This document shows, in pieces, positions 1-10,266 of a DNA stretch of 64,000 nt. The notes beneath the pieces were generated by a model. The model saw nothing but the letters and a program-made list of their open reading frames with translations, was not told the origin of the DNA and did not search any database. Numbering within the stretch: position 1 is the stretch's first letter; the number at the start of each line of letters is the position of its first letter. A program made the translations under genes and the position numbers. This stretch comes from Arachis hypogaea. Lineage: Eukaryota > Streptophyta > Magnoliopsida > Fabales > Fabaceae. The stretch lies in NCBI RefSeq assembly GCF_003086295.3, contig NC_092052.1, positions 15,654,346 through 15,718,345 on the forward strand, in the 5' to 3' direction.

Positions 1-242
1 ACCCTTTAAATCTATATGGTATACCATTAATATTTTTCTGATTGTAGTCACTAGCTTCAAAGTTTATGGTATAGCATTAATGTTAGAAAGAAGACATACA
101 AATAAAATTAGTCATGCTATTAATATTTTTATGTTAGAAAACTAAATCCACCATATAATAAATATCCAAAAGAGACTAATGAAATTAAAGAATGCTAAAG
201 AATATATCGGATTCGAATTCTTTTTCATCCACTATATTATCA
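1..242. other. AT-rich flank inside the CACTA element
   Basis: No gene is supported. The stretch is AT-rich and lies downstream of the minus-strand CACTA transposase exons, so it is probably an intron or UTR of that element, whose end lies left of the window. Confidence 0.5.
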
Positions 243-530
243 TTAGAAAGGGAGTCAAATTGTCTTCTAAGTTGTGAGTGACTTGATGAACTTGCTTTTT
301 TTCCATGCACTCCATCATTATTAGAAAGGGAGTCAAATGTCCTTCTAACTTGTGAGTGACTTGATGAACTTGCTTTTTTTCCATGCACTCCCTCATCATT
401 AGAAAGGGAGTCAAATGTCCTTCTAACTTGTTAGTGACTTGATAAACTTGCTTTTTTTCCATGCACTCTATTATTATTAGAAAGAAAATCAGCTTGTTGT
501 AAGTGACTTGATCGAGCTAAATTTCCTCTA
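243..530 (-). repeat. 78-bp minisatellite, about 3.5 copies
   Basis: The word TTAGAAAGGG begins at 243, 321 and 399, and a degenerate copy begins at 477, giving a constant 78-bp period. Seventy-eight is 26 codons, and the minus strand reads through the copies without a stop for about two and a half units. The translated unit is Ser- and Lys-rich and contains HGKKASSSSHSQ and FDSLSN. It may be part of a CACTA-encoded protein downstream of the DUF4216 exon. I do not recognise the unit as a known domain. Confidence 0.75.
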
Positions 531-761
531 GATACAAGACTCTAAATCCCTTTATTTCTTCTAGCAGTAACACTATTAACAAGCTTTGAGGCCTTTGGCT
601 AAATCAACAAATCATATTCATTATTAAAACTAACAACGGCACATCGAAAAATTTCAATAAAAATTTTAAATAGAAACATTAAAATCCTAAAAACATAACT
701 GCAATTAATTTCTATTAGAAAAGGTTTCAAGTAGAAAAAGAAAATCTATCTATTACTCTAT
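531..761. other. Gap before the DUF4216-like exon, nothing recognised
   Basis: AT-rich sequence between the minisatellite and the CACTA exon, with no further motif that I can support. Confidence 0.4.
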
Positions 762-1286
762 TTATTCATCAAACATATCATCAGCCACTTCCTCCTCCTC
801 CTCCTCTTCTAAAGGCATACTAAAATAGTCACGTGGTGTTACTTTTATAACACATTGCCAATTGGAGTTACAAATATCGTCAACATAGAATACTTGCTCA
901 GATTGACATGCCATAACAAATACTTCTTTTGTTTTCAAAGTGCGACCTTTATTTACCAGGATGACACCATATTCATTTACTTTCACTCCTCTACCATAAT
1001 TGTCCATATCCCACCATAAGCATTTGAATATTACAACTTTTTTATCATTCATATATGATAACTCCACAATATTCTCAATGACTCCATAATACTCCTTTCC
1101 ACAATTTAGCTTTACCATAACTCCGCTACTTTGAATTTTTCTATGATTCTTACAATCTTTTGTGTGGAAGATAAAACCGTTTGCTTTGTATCCTTTATAG
1201 CATATGGCTTCTCTTGCTGGACCTCTTGCTAAATATAAAAGTTGATGGGTTACTTGTTCATCTTTTTCGTTGTACAAAGATGTAAC
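762..1286 (-). pseudogene. CACTA transposase, C-terminal DUF4216-like exon
   Basis: The minus-strand reading frame resembles the DUF4216 domain found at the C terminus of TNP2-type CACTA transposases. It includes CYKGYKANGFIFHTKD, an internal stretch with VVIFKCLWWD, and QVFYVDDICNSNWQCVI. It ends in an acidic Glu-rich tail with ADDMFDE. A plausible splice acceptor (CAG on the minus strand) lies at about 1287-1289, so translation probably enters from upstream exons. This exon is open, but the gene as a whole is broken by stops and frameshifts upstream. The role in a functional relative would be DNA cutting and pasting of the CACTA element in the nucleus; the role of DUF4216 itself is unknown to me. 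Confidence 0.8.
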
Positions 1287-1570
1287 CTGATTTGAAAAAG
1301 AAAAGATATAGTTAAAAAAAAATTCTTACATGACTTTAAAAAGTAGTATGTAACCTGATTAAAAAGTAGTATGTAATATTTCATCCATATTTAGGACTTA
1401 CATGACTTTCAAACTAATCTGAAAATTCTTGATCATGTCGTTTTTGAACATTTCTTGGGTTCTCTTTTTCTAATATTTTTTTATGTTTGCTGCATTTATA
1501 AAGGCCAATAAGTTTCAAGCAATACTTCTAAAATAAAAGCTAAATATTATCCAAATACAACTATGCTTAC
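1287..1570 (-). other. Probable intron of the CACTA transposase
   Basis: Between two transposase exons. A donor-like GTAAGC (minus strand) lies at about 1565-1570 and an acceptor-like CAG at about 1287-1289. No coding similarity was seen inside. Confidence 0.5.
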
Positions 1571-1886
1571 CATATGAAAGAAGTAACTTGATCACAGTTC
1601 TTCAAAATATAAAGATGGGATTGCTTTATTTCTTCTAGACTCAATCTTCTTGTCACTTTACAATTCTTGTAGGTCTTCCATTTTGCTTGAAAATTGGTAA
1701 TACTTTATCCTTTGTTTCAACTTTATAACCATGAGTTATTGCGCCATCCCAATTTCTTCCAATTCGATTATGCTTTGTTTCAATACCATTAAAGTATCTT
1801 GAGCAAAATAATAAGCATTCATTTGCAAGATATCCTTCAGCAATTAAACCTTCTGGATGAGTTCGATTACGACATAAGCTTTTAAG
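1571..1886 (-). pseudogene. CACTA transposase exon between DUF4218 and DUF4216
   Basis: The frame reads RNRTHPEGLIAEGYLANECL and then FCSRYF, the usual linker after DUF4218 in TNP2-type transposases. After about position 1663 the frame shifts by one, and the family-like segment LEEIKQSHLYILKNCDQV continues in the new frame to a donor-like site near 1570. The exact 5' exon boundary (near 1886) is uncertain because two AG acceptors are possible. The frameshift makes this copy non-functional. Confidence 0.7.
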
Positions 1887-1978
1887 CTACATAAATAGCT
1901 TTGTTCAAAAAGGGACAATATATAAGTAAAGGAATTTATTGAACATTTTATCTAAAAAATTACATGATAAAATAATAT

Positions 1979-2611
1979 TTACCTCTCAATAGGATACATC
2001 CATCGATAATGGACCGGTCCTGCAGTCTTCGCCTCACTTGCCAAATGGATAGGTAAATGGATCATGACATCAAAAAATGAAGGCAGAAATATCATTTCCA
2101 GCTTGCAAAGTGTGATAATGATTTGTTCTTCAATCTTTTCAAGATTTTTCACTGTTAGAACTTTTGAGCATAACTCCTTGAAAAAACTGCAAAGTCCTAT
2201 TAATGCACTATGCACATCATGTGATGAGAAAAGACCCCGTAAAATAATCGAAAGGAAGCACTCTAGAAGAACATGACAATCATGAGTCTTTAAGCCATAA
2301 ATCTTTTTCTCTTTTAGGTTAATACATCTCCTAATATTTGAAGAATATCCATCTGGTACTTTGACATTTTGCAAAAATTCACACAAACTCCTTCTTTCTT
2401 TATTATTCAATTTATAAATAGCATCAGGTAATGACAACACCTTTTCTCCCTCTCTAATAGGATGCAAATCTTTCTTTATGCCTAACTCTTTCATATCCAA
2501 ACGAGAATTTAAATTGTTTTTTGTTTTTCCTGGAATATCCATCAATTTCCCAAGAACATTGTCACATATATTCTTCTCTATGTGCATGACATCTAAATTA
2601 TGATGCAACAA
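1979..2611 (-). pseudogene. CACTA transposase, DUF4218-like segment
   Basis: The open frame contains HHNLDVMHIEKNICDNVLGK, then LKTHDCHVLLE, then MIHLPIHLASEAKTAGPVHY and RWMYPIER. These are hallmarks of the DUF4218 region following the transposase core in plant CACTA (En/Spm, TNP2) proteins. The frame runs on from the neighbouring core block but is separated from it by a TAG at 2621-2623, where relatives have Trp. A donor-like GTAAAT follows the RWMYPIER motif, so the next exon is at 1571-1886. Confidence 0.85.
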
Positions 2612-2620
2612 TAAAGTCCT

Positions 2621-3773
2621 CTAATATGGCAATTCAAAGAAGATGCTTTTTTTCAACCATGGATGGGAACTTACCATTTCTTTTCCTACTGCACTTCTCT
2701 TCCTTTTTTTAATATCTTTATGATTACTAACTACTAACCCTTCTAAGCTAAAAACTTGTTGAAGAATATCATCACTAGAGAGTTGCTTGGGAAGACGCCT
2801 AAGTTCTTTTGTGCCATCAAACAATTCTTTTTCACGTCGCCATCTATGTCTAATTGGCAAGAAGCGTCGATGACCTAGGAAGCAAAATTTTTTTCCATTA
2901 GTAAGAAACTTAGATTGAGTCTCAACATTACAAGTGGGGTAACGAAGTGCCCCTCTCGTATTCCATCCAGATAGATCTCCATATGCTGGAAAGTCATTTA
3001 CTGTCCATAATATAGCTGCACGCATTTTGAAATTTTTTTTCATATGCATCAAAGGTATCAACTCCTATATTCCATAATTCTTTTAATTCTTCAATTAAAG
3101 GCCTTAGATATGTATCTATTGCCTTTCCTAGAGATTTTGAACCCGGTATAAGCAATGATAACATCAGATAAGAATCCTTCATGTATTTCCAAGGTGGCAA
3201 GTTATATGGTATAAGTACCACAGGCCAAATACTATATTTAGTACTCATATTTTCAAAGGGGTTAAACCCATCACTTGCTAATCCAAGCCTTACATTTCTA
3301 GGTTCATCAGAAAAGGACTTATGTAACTCATCAAATGATTTCCATGCTTCTGAGTCAGTTGGATAACGTAAATACCCATCATCAATTCGCTTTGCATCAT
3401 GCCATATCATATCAAATGCTGTCTTCGTTGACATATATAACCTTTTAAGCCTTGGAGTTATTCGAAAGTAACGGAGAACATTTATAGGAATTTTTTTTAT
3501 CTTTCCATCTTTCTCCTCAAACTTTCACCTTGAAGCACCACAATGATCACAAGTTTCTTTCTTATCATGATCTTTCCAGAATAGCATACAATCATTAATA
3601 CAAGCATCTATTTTCTCATAATCCAAGCCAAGATCTCGAATAATCTTCCTAGCTTCATAGTAAGATGCCGGTAGTTGTACCCCTTTTGGAAAGGAACCAT
3701 TCAATAACTCAAGTAACATAGAAAATGATTTATTACTCCATCCACCAAGACATTTAATATGGAATAATCTCAT
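2621..3773 (-). pseudogene. CACTA transposase core (Transposase_21-like), broken
   Basis: Three blocks make up the TNP2 core. The first (3773-3525) has GGWSNKSFSMLLELL and CNDCMLFWKD and ends CDHCGASR followed by TGA, where relatives have Trp. The second (3434-2994) has RLGLASDGFNPF, WPVVLIPYNLPPW and LLIPGSKSLGKAIDTYLRPL. A frameshift near 3030-3045, at a run of T on the plus strand, moves the frame to the third block (3061-2621). That block has WTVNDFPAYGDLSGWNTRG and GHRRFLP. A TAG at 2621-2623 ends it. In functional elements this protein binds and cleaves the ends. At least two nonsense changes and one frameshift make this a pseudogene. Confidence 0.9.
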
Positions 3774-3794
3774 AAAAAATGAGAGCTTTGAAAA

Positions 3795-4264
3795 TTACGT
3801 ACATCCTGGATATAGTTCTTTCTCAGAATCATCCAAAAGTTTGTAAAACTTTGCTGCATCTTCATTAGGTTCTTCTACATGCTCTTCATAAGGTTCTCCT
3901 ATATCCTCTTCTATATGCTCTTCATTAGATTCTTCAATATCCTCTTCTATATCCCAAACTCCAAAATGATCCCTTAACATATTTTTCATGTCATCTTTAT
4001 CCATATAATCATCCTCACTATCAAATGAACTTGAATAGGGTGACTCATCTTGTAGCGATTCTCCATGGTGGTAACAAATTGTATAATTTCTCACTATGCC
4101 ATGACTTAGAAGATCAAAATCTACTTGCTCACGAGATTTTCTAAGGCAATTATTGCATTTAAAACACGAACAATATATCTTATCATCCTTTTTATGACTA
4201 AAGGTAAAATCTAAGAACTCCTTGACACCTCTCCTATATTGTAAAAGGGCTCTATTCTTAATTT
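3795..4264 (-). pseudogene. CACTA transposase, N-terminal transposase-associated domain
   Basis: The frame reads YRRGVKEFLDFTFSH, then a cysteine-rich CSCFKCNNC, then SHGIVRNYTICYHHGES: a typical transposase-associated domain. An acidic repeat-like region follows, rich in EEDIEE and EEHVEE. An in-frame TAA at 3792-3794 separates it from the core. The true start codon is not here: element A split the gene. The missing first codons lie at 54604-54622 and join this block through the 5-bp target duplication 4265-4269. Confidence 0.85.
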
Positions 4265-4269
4265 GCATC
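4265..4269. other. Target site duplication of element A (left copy, GCATC)
   Basis: GCATC directly precedes the LTR terminus TGGTGCACG at 4270 and recurs at 54604-54608 directly after the other terminus. Confidence 0.95.
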
Positions 4270-5926
4270 TGGTGCACGAAATTGTGATCTCAATAGTGCC
4301 AAAAAACTTGGTACGCACGTTCATAATCTCAATTCTTCTTCACAACTTTGCACAACTAACCAGCAAGTGCACTGGGTCGTCCAAGTAATAAACCTTACAT
4401 GAGTAAGGGTCGATCCCACGGAGATTGTCGTCTTGAAGCAAGCTATGGTCATCTTGTAAATCTCAGTAAGGCAGATTCAAATGGTGATGGGGTTTTAGTA
4501 ATTAAAATATAAATAACATATAAAATAAGATAGAGATACTTATGTAATTCATTGGTAGGAGTTTTAGATAAGCGTATGGAGATGCTTTGTTCCTTCTGAA
4601 TCTCTGCTTTTCTACTGCCTTCATCCAATCATTCATATTCCTTTCCATGGAAAGCTATATGTTGGGTATCACCGTCGTCAATGGCTACCTCCCGTCCTCT
4701 CAGTGAAAATGGTCCAAATGCGTTGTCATCGCACGGCTAATCATCTGTCGGTTCTCACTCATGTTGAAATAGGATTCGTTGATCATTTTGCGTCTGTCAC
4801 TATGCCCAGCACTCGCGAGTTTGAAGCTCGTCACAGTCATCCTATCCCAGATCCTACTCGGAATACCACAGACAAGGTTTAGACTTTTCGGATCTCAAGA
4901 ATTCTGCCAATAATTCTAGCTTATACCACGAAGACTCCGATCCTTCGGAATGGAGGCTAAGAGATATACGCTCAATCTAAGGTAGAATGGAAGTGGTTGT
5001 CAGGCACGCGTTCATAGGTTGAGGATAGTGATGAGTGTCACGGATCATCACATTCATCATGTTGAAGTGCAAGCAAATATCTTAGAATAGGAATAAGCTT
5101 GAATTGAATAAGAAAACAATAGTACTTTGCATTAATACTCGAGGAACAGCAGAGCTCCACACCTTAATCTATGGTGTGTAGAAACTCCACCGTTGAAAAT
5201 ACATAAGTGATGAAGGTCCAGGCATGGCCGAATGGCCAGCCCCCCATAAAAGTCTAAGATAGCATAAAACTTATCAAAGATCGGTCAAAAGATGTGAAAT
5301 AAATCACTAAAAGTAGTTTTTATACTAAACTAGTAGCTAGGGTTACAGAAAATAAGTAAATGATGCAGAAATTCACTTCCGGGGCCCACTTGGTGTGTGC
5401 TTGGGCTGAGCATTGAAGCTTTCATGTGTAGAGACTTCTTTTGGAGTTAAACGCCAGGTTGTAGCCTGTTTCTATCGTTTAGCTCTGATTTGCAACCTGT
5501 TTCTGGCGTTTAACTTCAGAATAAGGCAGGAAGTTGGCGTTTGAACGCCAGTTTGCATCGTCAACACTTGGGAAAAATATAGACTATTATATATTGCTGG
5601 AAAGCCCTGGATGTCTGCTTTCCAACGCATTTGAGAGCGCGCCTATTGGGTTTCTGTAACTCCAGAAAATCCATTTCGAGTGCAGGGAGGTCAGAATCCA
5701 ACAGCATCTGCAGTTCTTCTTCAGCCTCTGAATCAGATTTTTGCTCAAGTCCCTCAATTTCAGCCAGAAAATACTTGAAATCATAGAAAAACACACAAAC
5801 TCATAGTAAAGTCCAGAAATATGATTTTTATTTAAAAACTAATAAAAATGTACTAAAAACTAACTAAATCATACTAAAAACTACTTAAAAACAATGCCAA
5901 AAAGCGTATAAATTATCCGCTCATCA
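4270..5926 (-). repeat. Element A 3' LTR (1657 bp)
   Basis: Read on the minus strand it starts TGATGAGCGG (5926) and ends GTGCACCA (4270). It holds a TATA-like TAGTATAAAAACT near 5318-5335, a telo-box-like aaccctag just upstream of that, and worn palindromes of the TGGCGTT/AACGCCA type at about 5448-5555. Confidence 0.93.
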
Positions 5927-5964
5927 CAACACCAAACTTAAATTGTTGCTTGTCCCCAAGCAAC
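5927..5964 (-). promoter_or_regulatory. Hairpin plus AAGTTTGGTGTTG module next to the 3' LTR of A
   Basis: On the minus strand GTTGCTTGGGGACAAGCAAC (5945-5964) forms an 8-bp stem with a 4-nt loop. It is followed by TTTAAGTTTGGTGTTG, which abuts the LTR. Its position is that of the polypurine tract, although the sequence is not purine-pure. Confidence 0.8.
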
Positions 5965-6029
5965 TGAAAATCAATTAAGATAAAAAGAAGAGAATATACT
6001 ATTAAATTCCAAAATATCAATGAAACTTA

Positions 6030-6535
6030 GCTCCAATCAGATGAGCGGGACTAGTAGCTTTTTGCCTCTGAACAGTTTTGGCATCTCACTTTATCCTTTT
6101 AAGTTTAGAATGATTGGCATCTATAGAAACTCAGAATTTAGATAGTGTTATTGATTCTCCTAGTTCAGTATATTGATTCTTGAACACATCTACTTGATGA
6201 GTCTTGGCCGTGGCCCTAAGCACTTTGTTTTCCAGTATTACCACCGGATACATAAATGCCACAAACACATAACTGAGTGAACCTTTTCAGATTGTGACTC
6301 AGCTTTGCTAGAGTCCCCAGTTATAGGTGTCCAAGGTTCTTAAGCACACTCTTTTGCTTTGGATCATGACTTTAACCGCTCAGTCTCAAGCTTTTCACTT
6401 GACACCTTCACGGTACAAGCACATGGTTAGGGACATCTTGGTTTAGTCGCTTAGGCCAGGATTTTATTCCTTTGGGCCCTCTTATCCACTGATGCTCAAA
6501 GCCTTGGATCCTTTTTACCCTTGTCTTTTAGTTTA
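6030..6535 (-). other. Conserved non-coding block of element A
   Basis: This stretch matches, in reverse orientation, non-coding blocks of C (25550-26100), D (31340-31860) and G (60930-61430). Shared words include GGCTTTGAGCATCAGTGG, TAACCATGTGCTTG and GACTGAGCGGTTAAAGTC. No shared ORF is seen. Confidence 0.8.
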
Positions 6536-7050
6536 AAGAGTTACTGGCTCTTTGCTCTTGCCTTTTGGTTTAAAGAGCTATTGGCTTTTTCTGCTTGCTT
6601 TTTCTTTTTCTTTCTTTTTTTTTCTGCAAGCTTTTGTATTCACTGCTTTTTCTTGCTTCAAGAATCAATTTTATGATTTTTCAGATCATCAATAACATTT
6701 CTCCTTTTTTTTATCATTCTTTCAAGAGCCAACAATTTTAACATTCATAAATAACAAATTCAAAAATATGCACTGTTCAAGCATTCATTCAGAAAACAAA
6801 AAGTATTGCCACCACATCAAGATAATTAAACTAATCTCAAAGATGAATTTGAAATTCATGTACTTCTTGTTCATTTGTTTTTAGAACATTTTTCATTTAA
6901 GAGAGGTGATGGATTCATAGGACATTCATAGCTTTAAGACATAGTTTCTAGACACTAATGATCATGTAGTAAAGACACAAACATAAATAAAGCATAGAGA
7001 ATGAAAACAGAAAAAATAAATAGACAAGGAGATTAAGGAACAGGTCCACC
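6536..7050 (-). other. Low-complexity 3' untranslated stretch of A
   Basis: Contains a T/C-rich run at about 6590-6650 (plus strand) and AT-rich sequence between the accessory ORF stop and the conserved block. The same layout occurs in C, D and G. Confidence 0.6.
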
Positions 7051-7475
7051 TTAGTGAGGGTGGCGTCTTCTCCCTCTTGAAGAACCAATGGTGCTCTTGA
7101 GCTCCTCTATGTCTCTTCCTTGCCTTTGTTGCTCCTCCCTCATAGCTCTTTGATCTTCTCTAATCTCATGGAGAATGACGGAGTGCTCTTGGTGCTCCAC
7201 CCTTAGTCGTCCCATGTTGGAACTTAATTCTCCTAGGGAGGTGTTAATTTTCTCCCAATAGTTTTGTGGAGGAAAGTGCATCCCTTGAGGCATCTCATGG
7301 ATTTTATGATGCTCTTGTTGAGGTCCATGAGTGGGCTCTCTTGTTTGCTCCATCCTTTTCTTAGTGATGGGCTTGTGAGATGAATCTCTCCATCTCCCAT
7401 GACTTGGAGGTGGAAGCAATTGCCTTCCCTTTCCTCTTTTTAGAGGTTTTTCCGGCCCTAGGTGCCATAAATGGT
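7051..7475 (-). pseudogene. Accessory ORF of A, internally deleted
   Basis: The C-terminal part is clear: HKPITKKRMEQTREPTHG, then MPQGMHFPPQNYWEKINTSL, then REDQRAMREEQQRQGRD and a basic tail ending RRRHPH. Comparison with D (29666-30823) shows the start MAP at about 7475 and a basic KKRKG stretch, but the central two thirds is missing. The frame at the join differs, so the long ORF reading across this region from 7608 is partly out of frame. See the C copy for the family description. Confidence 0.8.
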
Positions 7476-7504
7476 TATGAAAAAACAAAAAATAAATGAT
7501 TTTA

Positions 7505-7540
7505 CCACACCAAACATGAAGTGTTTGCTCGTCCCCGAGA
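7505..7540 (-). promoter_or_regulatory. Second hairpin-like module, upstream of the accessory ORF of A
   Basis: On the minus strand TCTCGGGGACGAGCAAA is followed by CTTCATGTTTGGTGTGG. This is a worn copy of the same module found next to the LTR. It lies just upstream of the accessory ORF start. Confidence 0.7.
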
Positions 7541-7917
7541 AAAGAAGAAAGAATGAAGGAGAAGAAGAAGAAAATGGAGAAGATGGAGGGAGAGGAAAAT
7601 TCGGCCAATGGGGTATAAGGGGTTTGGGATGTGTGAGATTGAAGGAGTGATGAGGGGTATATATAGGAGTGGGGGGATGTTTAGTTCGTGTATTTGGGGT
7701 TTGGGTTTGGGAGGGAAAAAGAGGTTTAAATTTGAAGGTAGGTGGTGTTTTGTGGAAAAGTGAATGAGGTAATTGGTGAAGGGTATTTGGGAAAGAGTGT
7801 TATGGAAAGGTGTGAAGAGGAGAGAAGAAGAGGTGGGGTAGGTGGGGATCCTGTGGGGTCCACAGATCCTGAGGGGTCAAGGACTTAGCATCCCTGCTCC
7901 ATTTAGGCGTGCAAAAT

Positions 7918-8150
7918 GCCCTTAGAGTGTAATTCTGGCGTTAAACGCCAGGTTGCTACTTGTTTCTGGCGTTTAACGCCAGCTTTTCTCCCTTTCTTGG
8001 TGTTTAACGCCAACTTGATGCTCTGTTTTGGCATTAAATGCCAGTCTGGTGCCTGTTTCTGGTGTTAAATGCCCAGAATGGTGCCAGACTGGGCGTTTAA
8101 TGCCCATTCTGCTACTCTTACTGGCGTTTAAACGCCAGTAAGCTCTTCCT
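7918..8150 (-). repeat. Array of TGGCGTTNAACGCCA-type palindromes in A
   Basis: About seven 14-16 bp inverted repeats, such as TGGCGTTAAACGCCA and TGGCGTTTAAACGCCA, spaced roughly 30 bp apart. Several are worn (TGGCATTAAATGCCA, GGGCGTTTAATGCCC), with changes on both arms. Confidence 0.9.
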
Positions 8151-8351
8151 CCAGGGTGTGCTATTTTTCATTATGTTTTTCATTCTGTTTTTTATTTTTC
8201 AGTTGTTTTTGTGATTTCACATGATCATCAACCTAAAGAAAAACATAAAATAGCAATGGAAAATAAATAGAAATAATTAAATAACATTGGGTTACCTCCC
8301 AACAAGCGCTTCTTTAATGTCAATAGCTTGACAGTGAGCTCTCATGGATTC

Positions 8352-9586
8352 TCACAGATAATCAGAGCATGGTTGGGGCCTCTCAACACCAAACTTAGAG
8401 TTTGGTTGTGGCCTCCCAACACCAAACTTAGAGTTTGAATGTGGGGGTTTTGTTTGACTCTGTATTGAGAGAAGCTTTTCATGCTTCCTCTCCATGGTTA
8501 CAGGAGGAGAACCTTGAGTCTTAAATACAAGGTAGTCTTCATTCAACTGAAGGGCCAACTCTTCTCTGTCAACATCAATCACAGCGTTTGCTGTGGCTAG
8601 GAAGGGTCTACCAAGGATGATGGATTCATCCTCATCCTTCCTAGTGTCTAGGATTATGAAATCAGTAGGGATGTAAAGGCCTTCAACCTTCACAAGCACA
8701 TCCTCTACTAGTCCATAAGCCTGTTTCATTGATTTGTCTGCCATCGCTAGTGAGATTCTTGCAGTTTGTACCTCAAAGATTCTCAGTTTCTCCATTACAG
8801 AGAGTGGCATGAGGTTTATCCCTGACGCCAGGTCACATAGAGCCTTCTCAAAGGTCATGGTGCCTATGGTACAAGTTATGAAGAATTTTTCGGGATCTGG
8901 TTTCTTCTGAGGTAATGTTTGCCTCACTAATGCACTTAGTTCATTGGTGAACAAGGGGGGGTTCATCCTCCCAAGTCTCATTACCAAATAACTTGGCATT
9001 CAGCTTCATGATTGCTCCTAGATACTTAGCAACTTTCTCTTCAGTGATGTCTTCATCCTCTTCAGAGGAAGAATATTCATCCGAGCTCATGAATGGCAGA
9101 AGTAAGTTTAATGGAATCTCTATGGTCTCTGTATGAGCCTCAGATTCCTTTGGTTCCTTAAAGGGAAACTCCTTTCTATCCAGAGGACGTCCCATGAGGC
9201 TTTTCTCATTGGGACTCACGTCCTCCTCACTCTCTCCAGGTTTGGCCATATTGGTCATGGTTATGGCCTTGCACTCTCTCTTGGGGTTTTCTTCTGTATT
9301 GCTTGGGAGAGTACTGGGAGGAGTTTCAGTAATCTTCTTACTCAGCTGATCCACCTGTGCCTCCAAATTTCTAATGGAGGACCTTGTTTCATTCATGAAA
9401 CTTAGTATGGTCTTGGATAGATCAGAGACTATGGCTGCCAAGCCAAAAAGGCTCCATTCAGAATTCTCTGTCTGTTGCTGAGAAGATGATGGAAAAGGCT
9501 TGCTATTGCTAAACCTATTTCTTCCACCATTATTATTGAAGCCTTGTTGGGGCTTCTGTTGGTCCTTCCATAAGAAATTTGGATGA
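8352..9586 (-). pseudogene. Element A gag-protease, C-terminal half
   Basis: Reads on from the gag part at 33020 after element D is removed. It has MNETRSSIRNLEAQVDQLSK, a typical coiled-coil after gag, then an acidic linker and the aspartic protease region. That region has ALCDLASGINLMP, then YIPTDFIILDT and [16 protein letters not shown]. The active-site motif is DLASG where C has DLGAS. The frame shifts at a run of seven G (8955-8961). The protein then ends without RT; the tail contains NSKFGVGRPQPNSKFGVERP. Confidence 0.88.
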
Positions 9587-9591
9587 TTTCT
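9587..9591. other. Target site duplication of element D (left copy, TTTCT)
   Basis: TTTCT precedes the LTR terminus at 9592 and recurs at 33020-33024 after the terminus at 33019. Confidence 0.95.
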
Positions 9592-10266
9592 TGATGAGCG
9601 GATAATTTATACGCTTTTTGGCATTATTTTTAGTATGTTTTTAGTATGATTTAGTTAGTTTTTTATTATATTTTTATTATTTTCTAATTAAAAATCACAT
9701 TTCTAGACTTTACTATGAGTTTCTGTGTTTTTTTGTTTATTTCAGATATTTTCTGGCTGAAATTGAGGGACTTGAGCAAAAATCTGATTCAGAGGCTGAC
9801 AAAGGACTGCTGATGCTGTTGGATTCTGACCTCCCTGCACTCGAAATAGATTTTCTGGAGCTACAGAATACCAAATGGCACGCTCTCAATTGCGTTGGAA
9901 AGTACACATCCAGGGCTTTCCAGCAATATATAATAGTCCATACTTTGCCTGTATTTCGACGACACAAATTGGCGTTGAACGCCAGCTCTCTACACAATTC
10001 TGGAGTCAAACGCCAGAAACACGTTGCAAAGTGGAGTTAAACACCCAAACTGGCACCAAAGCTAGTGTTTAACTCCAAGAAAAGTCTTTACACGTTTAAA
10101 GCTCATGCTCAGCCCAAGCACACACCAAGTGGGCCCCAAAAGTAGATTTCTACATCATTTACTCATTTCTGTAAACCCTAGTAACTAGTTTAGTATACAT
10201 AGAACTTTTTACTGGTCCTTTTAAAACATCTTACGCATTCTTAGTTTATCTTTGGATCATATTGAT

